Assembly: GCA_026929865.2 (NCBI GenBank)
Contig: CM049407.1
Span: 18,589,501-18,653,500, forward strand
From: Hyperoplus lanceolatus
Lineage: Eukaryota; Chordata; Actinopteri; Uranoscopiformes; Ammodytidae
DNA length: 64,000 nucleotides
Direction of reading: 5' to 3'
Shown piece by piece: positions 39,593 through 61,680 of this stretch. Numbering within the stretch: the first letter of the stretch is position 1; each line of letters begins with the position of its first letter. The position numbers were made by a program, and so were the translations under genes. The notes below the pieces were generated by a model that saw only the letters and a list, made by a program, of their open reading frames with translations, was not told the origin of the DNA and ran no database searches.

Positions 39593-39982
39593 TTAAACCT
39601 GCAGTGTGTAGAATTTTGGGTTTTATTTCCTAGCAGACTTTGTAGAAAATAATTATAATATCCATAAGTATGTTTAATCTAGTGCATAATAGCTGAAACA
39701 TTTCTTTTGATTTTTTTGCCCCTTTAGAAAGGGTCTCATATATGTCCATATTTCTCCATACCATGGACCAAGGCATGGGAGCCGCCATGTTGGAAGCATC
39801 ATGGTTGGAATGTCATCAGGTGCATTATTTAGAATTTAGAATTTTTCTTGTCCTTGAAGGCCACTGTAGCTTCTGTTATTATACAAAAGGGGTGGGGTTA
39901 GCCAGGGAGCGTTGCATTCTAGAACTTTCTAGAATGTTCTAGAACTTTCTTGATGATGTCATATTACACACTGCACCTTTAA
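39593..39982. mobile_element. MITE with TTAA target duplication
   Basis: The element covers 39597-39978 (382 bp), with TTAA at 39593-39596 and 39979-39982. The ends ACCTGCAGTGTGTAGAAT and, reversed, AGGTGCAGTGTGTAATAT form the terminal inverted repeat. It is non-coding. The TTAA duplication fits piggyBac or Kolobok-type mobilisation. Confidence 0.82.
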
Positions 39983-40969
39983 CAGTGAACTCCAAGACCA
40001 TTCTACAAAAACCTGTTATTCTATTAATAGGCTATTTAAAAAAAATCACTAGTATAGCGTTATTTATGTTTAGTAAAATATCCCATATAATAACAACTAG
40101 CAGGCATGCTTTTAAAAGGTCCCAACCGCACCACATGTAACTGGGTGCAGAATCACACATCTGATCTCCAGAGGGCCCCATCAGTCTCGGGCCCCTTGAA
40201 TGAACCTCATTCACACAGCACAGGCTCTTTTATATTGCTTCTCTCTGTAAGCTGCTTCCTGGAAAGGACTGTATGGACGTTATGAAATACACAGGACTTG
40301 GAAAAGGTAGAAAAGAGGCATTTCTAGTACGACCGACCAACTAACAGGACATTCACTTAGGTACTATTTAGACAAAATCTTTATATATGAATTTGTGACG
40401 CTGTGTCCACATGCGATTACTGAAATACAAAGGTAGAGAGATGTGAAGTACCCCAAAGAAGTGCAAAGCAAGTATTTGAATAAAGGGGAGGAACATAAAA
40501 ATGTTCAGAGAAAAGTGAAGTCCTTTACAATTGAAGACAAGTTGCCAAAAGTTGCAAAAACACTGCAGTCCATAACAAAGCTCATTGATGGGACAGCTGG
40601 TGAAGAACTGTGTCACTGTGAGTACTTTAAATACCAGGTCATTTGGAGATGTTAAATAATACCTGATGTTGGGATGATCATTTCCTACTCGCTTGTCTTC
40701 TCAGATGATGATCATTCCCTGGCATAACAAATACACAGCAAAGTCCAAGCAAAAAGTGCCATTCATTTGCTCAAACATTCAACAAAATATATTGATTTTT
40801 AACGAGTTAAAATTTCACTGCTCGACTTTGTACTGTACGTTTTAATGAAAGCCAAATGTTAGCAGAACCTTCGACTTATGCGAGTTTCATTACTTTATCC
40901 CAATAACTTCCTGTTGCAACAAAACTCGTTAACTGTATGATGCACAATAAGGCCACACTTTCATCTCCA
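39983..40969. other. Intergenic gap between the TTAA element and arhgap31 3' end
   Basis: AT-rich. A 70-codon Lys-rich open frame at 40443-40655 (+) has no recognised relative. Nothing else is seen. Confidence 0.65.
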
Positions 40970-42896
40970 AATTCTCAGTTCAGTTTTTTATTCCTGTGAA
41001 TACAGACACTTCAGTCAATCATTTTCAGTATCAACAAGTATACAAAAGTTACAAAACAAATAAAGAACACTTATATCTCATTTATGAATAAAACACAATA
41101 CTCATTCATCCAGTACATCCAAACTACAGCATGGAAAATCACTGTGACCGCAATAACATATGCATCTTTAAGAGAAACAAATGCGCTCTAACCTCCTTTA
41201 ACATCAAAACTATGTTATGTTCATGGGCCCAAAGATGGCATACAATTTAAATACATCAGATCCCCGGTTTGTAAAATGTAAGGAAAAGAGGCGAATAATT
41301 TGGAGATACCGTCATCTCACTTTGACTCAGAGCACCATCAAAGCCCAAACACAGTGAATACAGTCAGCATGCACCCACTCAACCTCCAGTTAAATTTTCA
41401 TTTCATCAGATACACTTTTTGTCTACAATGCTGGTTTTCATTATCTTCAAAAACCAAACCAAATAAAAAACATAAAACACAAAACAATTACATATACATT
41501 AATTTATTAAATGCTTTCAATTCAATTTGTGATACATCTTAAATCAGTAAAAGGAATTTCTTTTGAAATAGTAGTTAAAATGAAAAAATAAAATCATTGA
41601 CATCAGCTTATGATGGAGCCAATGGCTACATACAGTATATTTACTAAGTATGGAGTTTACTTCATATCATGTGAATGTTAATAAAGGAATAAATAAACAC
41701 ATCTTCATTTGCATGATCAAATCCATGGCCATTAAACGGTTAATTTGTCTCACTTAAGTGTTTACTGTTTAAATTCTTACCATTGTACACTTCCTGTATT
41801 CCGAGCCATTGACGTGAAGCATCACTACATTTCAGATATGAATATGTATTTGAAGAGGTTGTGATCTGATGCAGCATGAACTTTTAATGTCATCACATCA
41901 GTGACACACATGGGATGTGTTTCATTGTTTAAAGCAGTTTGACGCTGCCTATTTTCTGGTCCAAATGTCCAGTGACTTGCTAGAAACTGGTTGACTTAAG
42001 ATCTGGATTCAGTGGAACCGTAGAAAAAGTAATTGGAGAGATTGAGGATAAGGACGAACCCAATGTAAAGAGCTATGGATAACATATGGAAAAGCTTAAA
42101 TCAAGGCCTACTAACTGGCTTTTTGTAGGGATTTCAGCTCCATCTGACTGTCTTTCTCAGTAGATGACCCTTCATGACAACTACATTAACGCTAACCTCC
42201 GAAAGAGACTGAGATATGGTTGAAAGCTCTGGGAAAAAAGAAATTAAAAAGACCTCGGTTAAGTTTACGACTGTTTCCTGTGAATGCTTCACAGCAGCTC
42301 ATTTGTTTGTTAACCAATGCTTTTTAAAGAGCTCTGCTGCAGAGGGTATGCTCTAACCACACATACTACTAAATGTTTATTCTGAGGTCAATTTTAAAAA
42401 CAGCTGAAACGATTGGCCGATGAATATATTAGATGATTGACAGCAAAATAATTGGCAACAATTTGAAAAATCAACAGTTTTTTAACACATTTCAAGCAAT
42501 GAAAGAGTCGCACCACTGGCTCCTTTTTTGTTCTTACAATGATAAATTCAAGATGTTAGGTTTTTTAGACTCATTTGAAGACATCAGTTTGGGCACTTGG
42601 AAATGTTTTACTATTTTCTGATATTGGATAGTAATGGCTTATTAGCTGCAGCCCTAGATGTCAATCAAGCTTAAATGGCTTTCACATACCCCATGGCTTC
42701 TTCAGCTCTACCTCAAATACTTCATGTTTTACCAAATCCTTCATCCCTCAAGAAATTATTGAATCACTGCAAATAATATGCTGTTAGGTGTAAGGTTATC
42801 ATGTCATCTTCCTTTTCGTTTAAAAAATAAGTTTCCTTTTATACTATAGTTATTTACACACACCCAGTCTCATAGTCACTGAGACTGCACCTCCAG
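40970..42896 (-). other. arhgap31 3' UTR, probable extent
   Basis: This is AT-rich, non-coding sequence downstream of the arhgap31 stop. A minus-strand AATAAA (tttatt on +, 40987-40992) is a plausible cleavage signal and would give a 3' UTR of about 1.9 kb. No other gene is visible here. The extent is inferred. Confidence 0.45.
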
Positions 42897-54025
<11,129 letters not shown>

Positions 54026-54240
54026 GTAGCTCCAGTTAGTGGTCCAGGTGACTAAAACAAACAGATCCTTGGAAGCGCAGCGGTCGATCCATATGACCCA
54101 GAGAAAAAGTTTGAGATTGTAGGTCAACAAAAAGCAGCCACATAGAAAAATGCCAGCAATCAGCTCCCAAACGTCTGCATCCGCTCACATTCTGACAAAC
54201 CACACGGCTGGAGGCTGAGAGCAGAAGTGACGTCACATTG
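54026..54240 (-). promoter_or_regulatory. arhgap31 5' UTR and candidate promoter with CRE site
   Basis: This is the sequence just upstream of the arhgap31 start codon. A perfect palindromic cAMP-response element, TGACGTCA, lies at 54228-54235, about 200 bp from the ATG. No clear TATA box is seen. An upstream in-frame ATG at 54130 is open through to the annotated start, but family alignment begins at MKNK, so the downstream start is preferred. The start of transcription cannot be placed. Confidence 0.4.
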
Positions 54241-56240
54241 TGAACTTTAAAGTCCTTTAGATTGTCATTACTTCAAGTGATGATTCAAGAAAAGACACGG
54301 TGTGGCTGTCGCTCAGCCGGGACGTGGCAGACCGCTGCTTTATCACTGAAGGATTTAGCAGAAACAGCATTAGAATTGCTTGGTTTCCTGTTGTTTTTTC
54401 CCCCCAGCCAGTCGCTCTATGTGCTCCTTCTTTATCTCCTCCTCTTTTCCTTCATTCTTCACAGTCTCCCCTCTTCACAGGCTTCTCTGTAGCTGAGGAA
54501 GCATACATGGATCAAGAGAGGCAAATCCCCCCTCAGGAACATTCGTTTTTATTTTTAGTCTGATTCCCACTTTGAAATTTTACAAATGTTTTATGTTTAG
54601 GTATGGACTCGTGGCAGTGGTGTGGCTGGGATTTTTGAAATCTTGAGACTCTGTAAAGGGGGAGGTAGGTGGAGTGAGGGGAGGAGAACAGCTGACTTCT
54701 GTCTCTACCCTGGTTTAGGAATCACTGACCCCCTTTTATCAATTTATTTTTTTCATGTGCCCAAACTCAGAGCTAACGGGAAAGCTGCTCTCTGCCTTCC
54801 TGAATGCCTTCAATGTATACAATTTCCTGTGCAAAAGAGCCCGGGCTCGAAAACAAAAACAGACGGGTTCTGGAGGAAGAAGGAAGTGGGAGGTAACTAA
54901 AGTGAGGGCCTGAAGGGCACAGATGGGAAATGGGGGGAGGGGGGTGAGCATGGGCTTGGGGGGTTGGGGTGAGGAGATGGACTGCACACATGGTTCACGT
55001 TAGCAACTGTTATGCATTTCATGTTTTCTCTTTTTTCAAGCTTGTACTCTGCGACCACGTGGCAAAGACATAATCAATGAACGCATGTGTATAAAGTTGG
55101 TGTTGTGCTTGTAAAGTAAATTGCATTTTCATCTGGTGCTCCAAGTTTCTTAGCTACTTCCTGTCTTGAGTAAATGTAATCCAATTAAATCCCAGAAATC
55201 CCCTGAGAAAGATAAAACTCCTTGGGTAGTGATCATCTACGTATTTCTCATATTTGCAGCCTTTTTACACTTCCATATTGAAAAGAACCTAAAACCCAAA
55301 TTCCATAAATTGATGTTTGAAATGTGATAGCTGTGAAATACTGAACTTTCCTTAGGGAGATATTTTAACACCTAATCACTACTTGCAATGTGTCTACACA
55401 TATTGGCCCACTATCAAACCACAGCTGGCCGCAATGTTTTACTTCATTGGAGACACTTATTAAAAAAATGTATATAAGAACTGAAAGCAGAAGACCTACT
55501 CTAAGCGGGCATCAAACATGAACCACAGAAACCACTTACACATTCCGTCTTACAAAGATTACACATTACTAAACCAGGTTGGTTATTCGGCTACCGCGAT
55601 ATATTAGTGTAGTGTACATAAACACAGTCTGGTCTTTCTAGGCTCATGACCACAGACGTTGTGAAAAGAATCTGATCTCATACCTCCAATGCATCATAAA
55701 ATATGTGCAGATAAGAAGACTTCAATGATGAAGAAATTAGGGTTTTTAAGTCATATTTCTGCCTAAAGGACACGAAGCAAAATTAATCAGTGACACATTT
55801 TCACCTTTTGACTTGATACTTGAACGTTTTTGCTAGCAGTTGCCCATTTACACAATAAGAAGATATGGAGGGACATTATTGTTTGTTTGGTGTCCAATAT
55901 TCAGTCTCCCTTTTAGCAAATTGGTCTCCACCAGCTCCTGAAGGAAATACATGGCTCTTTACATGCTCAATTATGATTAGCTTGTTTCTAGTTTGTCTGT
56001 CTGATGTTAAGTACTTTGCAGGTGAACATTGGGTTCATCAGAGATTGTTTGCTAAAACAGCCGCTTGTTACTGACAAAAATGACACATAGTAGAGTGGTT
56101 ATGAGTGAACCAAAACAGCAAAGTTTTGGGAAAACCAAAACAATGACTAAAACGTCCAATAACAAGCTATCACTTTTTTATATATATTTTAAGTATTTAT
56201 GTGATCCTCTGTTCGTATGAACATTTTAAATATATCAGCT
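54241..56240. other. Intergenic 5' of arhgap31, no gene seen
   Basis: Mixed composition, with G-rich stretches near 54650-54970 and no domain in any frame. Distal promoter elements of arhgap31 could lie here. Confidence 0.65.
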
Positions 56241-57115
56241 TTAAAGCCACTAGAAGTAACTTTGTCAGTTGGCGGCCCCTTTGGACAAAAGCTGTAGTAT
56301 TTTTACGACACCAGGTGTCGTAAAGCTGTTTTCTAGCGTGTGCCGGCCGTACGGGTTTCAAATTATTAGGACGCAATATAGTGCATGTCCGTGTGTTGAA
56401 AGTGTGAGGGCACGGACTCTTTTCTGCTCCGTGAGAGTGGTTAGTGACACTGCATCAACTAATGCCAGTCAGTGCCACACACACCTGATTGCAATGAGTT
56501 GATGCAGTGTCACCTAACTAATCTCACTGAGCTGAAAGATTCCGTGTCCTCACAGAAAGCAAGAGACGGCAGTTAGTATGGATCACAATGAGGTAATTTG
56601 TTTATGTTGTTGTAAATAATTACTATTTCAGATGAATAATGGTCATCTGATAATGGTGAAGCAAAGTAAACTTTGTTTTAGTGCTCATTCATTTAGGAGT
56701 AAACACTGCAGTCTAGTTGACTCCCGTGAAATTGTGTAGACGTTGCTTGCCAACAACCTCCTCCCTCCCGTCTATCACTCTCCCTTTTAGCTTTTCTTCA
56801 TTGCATTTTTTTTATGGTTCAGCCCCGTTATCAGTCATTTTGATGACAAATAACTGTCTCAAACAAAGCTCCCGCTCCCCTTCACTAACCTGGAGTGATA
56901 AGCTTCTCAAATCGAATATGTGACCATAGAGCCTGCATGCGCAAACTGAAAATCGGACTGGGTGTGCGACCAGACCAAATGCAGTAATAAAAACTATATG
57001 AAAACGTCTTTCTTTGCACTGATGGTCTCGTTTGCTGTTAAAGGTAATTTATGATTATCAGAGGAAACATGAGGCTGTTTTAAAGATATTTAAATGTTAC
57101 TCGTAGTGGCTTTAA
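56241..57115. mobile_element. TTAA-flanked inverted-repeat element
   Basis: The element covers 56245-57111 (867 bp), bounded by TTAA at 56241-56244 and 57112-57115. The ends AGCCACTAGAAGTAAC and, reversed, AGCCACTACGAGTAAC differ at two sites. The interior has two hairpins: 11-bp arms tttacgacacc/ggtgtcgtaaa (56302-56324), and gtgacactgcatcaact (56444-56460) with its exact reverse complement (56498-56514). No transposase. Confidence 0.85.
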
Positions 57116-57862
57116 AGTGAGTGACTACGAGGAATTTTCAGTTTTTGACGGTGCGTGCATTTGTTTAGGAAGCGAGTGAAAGGTAGCCTGGTGCTACCAG
57201 ACCATCGTACTTCATTTCATTTGTACAGAAGGTCTGGCAGTGCTGTAATTGGCAAACGTTCACTCATGGAGGCGGGTGTCTGTTAAAGTTTAAAACTATT
57301 GGATCTGCCCAGTGCCACTCTGAATTAGCCAACCAATCGCATAACGTTTGGTCGTCACGTGTGTCATGAGCCGGCTTCTGGCAACTGAAACTGACGTCAT
57401 CGTTCTCAGCCTCTCGCTCTGTTCGCTGATTGGACCGGCTGTCGAATCTCCGGCAAAAGTGGGAAATGGGCTGTACACCCAGACTGACTACTGAAGGGAA
57501 AATAAGATTTGGCCGGAAGTAGGCGGGCGGGCGGAGCCAGGCTAAGTGAAAGGGAGACTGTAGGATGTATCACAATGAGGTAGGCCTATATAGGCCTATA
57601 TGTATTTATACATATGTGACTATGTAAGATTAACAATGGTAATATGACGATTGTGAAGCAAAGTAAACTTTTATAAAGTACCGTTCAGGAAACACAGGCT
57701 TTGAGCCTATAAAAAAAGGCTTTTCCGGTCTGCTTGCCGAAAATCGTTTTGTCTGAGTTCCCGGGCAATCTGACCAGAGCAAAAGCAAAATAGTGCAGTT
57801 TTCGCTGGTCTCGTTTGTTGTTACAGGTCATTTATAATCATCAGAGGAAAAATGGTGAAGTT
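57116..57862. mobile_element. Second, truncated relative of the TTAA element, split by a MITE
   Basis: Parts of 57554-57862 match the right half of the neighbouring TTAA element in the same order: tatcacaatgaggta, gtgaagcaaagtaaactt, gaaaatcg, ctggtctcgtttg and tcatcagaggaaa. The left part, ending gaagcgagtgaaagg, lines up with gaaagcaagagacgg of the neighbour, and the 9-bp-TSD element sits exactly in between. The outer ends of this copy are not defined. Confidence 0.65.
57175..57553. mobile_element. TAGCCTGG-ended MITE with perfect 9-bp TSD
   Basis: The element covers 57184-57544 (361 bp) and is flanked by AGTGAAAGG at 57175-57183 and 57545-57553, identical. The left terminus TAGCCTGGTGCTACCAGACC and the reversed right terminus TAGCCTGGCTCCGCCCGCCC share the first eight bases. 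CCAGACC after the left end is also found in the member at 25553. It is non-coding. A 9-bp duplication points to Mutator-like or Merlin-like transposition but does not prove it. Confidence 0.88.
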
Positions 57863-59699
57863 CCTTCAAGTCTCTTCAAGTATGGTAGCATAAGTAAACC
57901 AGTTATACTGTATCTATCTAATTATTCCTATTGAAGAGAATGGGGGAGCCTATCCCAGCATGCAATGGCTCAAAGGAAACACAACTAATAACACACAAGT
58001 ATTCACACTCACACATATGTAGGCTCTGTAGACTTTTCAGTTCGTCTGCCCTGCATGACTTTGCACTGTGTGAGAAAACTGCAGCACCCAGAGGAAAGGA
58101 GCCTGGACCTCCTTGCTGCACAGAGGCACCACTGAGCCGCAGACATTCTGCAGTGAAATAATTTGACATTGTCAGGGTCTAATTGTAATCAATTACAGTA
58201 AAAATAGCTAAAAGCACTTCAAGCCAAGGTAATTTCTTTTCCATAAGTTATTGTTCTCCACTGTTGTAAATAAAGACATGAACATCCCTCTGGAGAATTC
58301 TCCCTACACTCATACAAATATAACCACGCTTACAAGCAATACATAGACTAGTTTGTAGAGCAGATCATAGTGTTCTGACTTGCAGTGTTGATCTTTTTGT
58401 GCCAAGTGTTTTGTGAATGTCACATGTGAGCTACATGACCAGGCTAGGCCTCAACAGGACAAAGCTTTCTTTCTGCACCATAGGAAGAGGAGATGACATC
58501 ATTCTGCCCATACAAAGTCTCAGACATCCCGCTCTTTCTTTGCACTGGTGTGTTGAGAAGACATGTCATTGTATCAGAATAATAAGGGGTTATTCTTGTC
58601 CTTACTTTTAGTACATGTCCTTCATGCCCCTGGAGTAATGCAACTTCTCAGTAGATCTGCAGCATAATTTAGCTCCTGCTAAATGCCAGAAAGAGGAAAT
58701 GATGCAATAAGGGAAACTGGCAACAAATTTCTTACATTTAACATGTTTTTATGATTTGAAGATGAAGATAATATAATTATTATGTTTGTGTTATTCACTG
58801 TGATAGAGCAGGTCTGTCTGATCAATATTTGTGAACATGAACAATGTAACCCAAAGATGGAAATCAGACGGAATTTATCATTTTACCCCCGTAAATAAGC
58901 TCAGGCGCTGGTGTTATTTTCCTGGCTTAAACCGTATCTGGTAGTACTCATACACACAGATTTGTCATGACTTCCTATTTCAAGTTGCCAAAATGACCTT
59001 TGCAAACAACTTTTGGCTAACTGTTTTATCTGTTCAGGAAACCAAACAACAGTCAGCTATAATCTTGGGAAAAAATTTGTGGGTTGGCTTTGTGACACTA
59101 AACATAATCTAGCTACTTTGTGACTGGCCAGTTCCTGTTAAGGATGCAAACATGTCCTCGGAGGGAGTTACCTGCTTTTAAAGAGGATGCTAAGAGCTGA
59201 TTCGATCGACCAAGTAATACAGTTCAACCTAATCCAAATGCACCATCTCTGAAACTGGCAATATCACACATAGACTTTTGTTCTTGTTTATCCTGAGGTC
59301 AATAAACAATGACATCAGGAAAACAGCCTTTGTCTGTTTTATCATGTGTTTTTCATCGGATTTCTTTAGCTTAAATGCTCTTCTTTTTCCTTTATATGGT
59401 CCACATCTTCCCACCTTTCAGCCAAACAACACTTTATGAGGTTTTTATTGTGATGCAATAATGCTTAAATAAAAGCAATGTTTCAGTAATGAACAAGGGC
59501 GACAGACCTTACTCCAGATGTTTTCCAACAGTGGATGCTGTGCTCTTAAGGACCCCCCTCTGGTCAGATCCATGTACTGCAGGCCAGTGCCGTCTTAGTG
59601 GGAATGTGCCTAAAACATACTTTCTATAAAGTACTACTAATCAGTATAAGACGTGAATGTTACAACAAACAACAAGCACCTGGAGATATTAAATAATAA
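57863..59699. other. Intergenic between transposon cluster and b4galt4 3' end
   Basis: AT-rich, no gene recognised. Short open frames on both strands overlap one another and lack domains. Confidence 0.65.
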
Positions 59700-61680
59700 A
59701 AACTAATATTTTATTGTACCATCATGTACCACCAATATTTCCCAAATAGACTCTTGGAGCACAGAAAACCATAGGACAGCTCAGAAAAATACTATGTCAT
59801 ACATGTTGTTTAGAGAGAATAACCCTATTTGAAGTGAAATGTGTAATCCCTTTCCCTGTCAACACAAACAAACCATGACAAATCACCTTAAATCAACATC
59901 TTCATTCATACATTTTCATATAAATTAAAAAAAAATTAAAAAAATGACAGTCAGGTGTTGAATGGTATAAAATAACCACAACTTTTCTTAATGATGATCT
60001 TTTCACAAAGTCTAAGCTGTAGTTACGATCTTTTTTTTGTTTTACATGTCAAAGTTTCCCACTCCCAGTACAAAAAAAAGGCAAAACATTCGTTCAGAAA
60101 GTGGAGATGAAACCATGAAATGACGACCAGGCCACCAACCACCGAAAGAATCTAATTTTTTATTTGATTCTCCAAACTACCTCCCCCTGAAGAATTACTG
60201 TTATTAAAAAAAATCCATAATGTTGATATACTGATTTAAGAAAAAATTGAGAATGGTCTCTTAATTTAATCCAGAACAGTAACTATGAAGTAATTTCTGA
60301 GAGCTTCTGAATGTGTAAACGGACTGTTATACAGTAAAATTGGTCAGTCTTGAAAGAAGTAGGATTTTATCTTTGTCAGATAAAAAAAAAGGCAAGACAT
60401 ATTGTAGATGTGACTTAGCAACAGCTACAGTGCCTTCTTAACATAAATCAACATAATTGATCTAATCTGATATGAGTAACAGACACATTGCTGAGCATGC
60501 GATGATCAAAGCACAAGAATGCATAAAGACTGAATTTTTTCACTTCACTATTTAAGAAATAGTATAGATTGGTCTCGAAACACTATAAATATAATTTATA
60601 AAATACTAAAGTCATAAATAAAATTCCACCACCCATTAATTCCTGCTTAAAAATCAAGTCTGTAAGGCCTTAGTTTTAAAAAGAAGTATAAGAAATCAAA
60701 TAATCGTCACAATGGCTCACAAAACTTATTTTCAAGACAAAACACATTCTTCATCAAATGTTGGTCAAGGATGCAGCATCATCATTACCAAACAGTTCCA
60801 TTTTCTGCAGTGAAAGAAGCCATAAAATCAACAACATAATTACACACACTTTTCAAAATCACATATTTCAATTGAATATTACTTGATACGATTGGTCCTC
60901 CATATATTATTATTGCTTTGCAGTGGTCTTTCTTCTTCTGCACACATAGTTTATCTGCTGTAGAGTTGATGCAAAACTATATCGCCACACTATACTCTAG
61001 CTTATGTATATTTGTAATCCCTTACTTCAAAATACAGAGCAGTAACATTACCTGTCAGTTTCAGAAACGGAAGAGCTCAGATATTTAACCTCATTAAGAT
61101 AACTTGAATTTCATCAATATGTTCAGTCAGTCATGTATCAAGGATCACACAGGGTGGTCCTCAGATTGTGATTAATATGACAGCGTCAATATTGACATGG
61201 TCTAAATTGGTAAATTAAGTGACATCACTTCTGTCCATAAAATTAAGCACACAAAATACACATTGTCCATGTGTTGCCGGGTATACAGCAATATCTTAAA
61301 TTATCCAGGAAATGAATAAGGCACATGCATTAATAAATTAAAGTCTGACACTTGGATGTTTTAGCAAAAACATTTTAAATATCAGCAATATTAACTTATT
61401 TTTGACCAAAGCCAATCAGTATAAAGAAAGTAAAAGTTTTTGTTATTGTTTTTTATGCTGGCTGGTAACAACATAAGGAAACGAAGGCAGTATAATATAC
61501 TGACATGCAAAGAAGTAGTTGCCAGCTGAAATTTGTTTTAGTAAACCAATCCAAACAATGTCCATTTTGTGTGCTTGAGTCCACATGCAGTAGCTTCACT
61601 GGGCCCAGTGGCCTAAACACAATGTATAAAATATAGCAGAAATCATTTTTGGGTCACAGCAAAGCTTCCTTTTTGAAATC
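59700..61680 (-). other. b4galt4 3' UTR, probable extent
   Basis: This AT-rich stretch follows the b4galt4 stop with no coding evidence. Minus-strand AATAAA signals lie at 60159-60164 and 59710-59715, so the 3' UTR could be about 1.5 or 2.0 kb. Which is used cannot be told from sequence. Confidence 0.4.
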
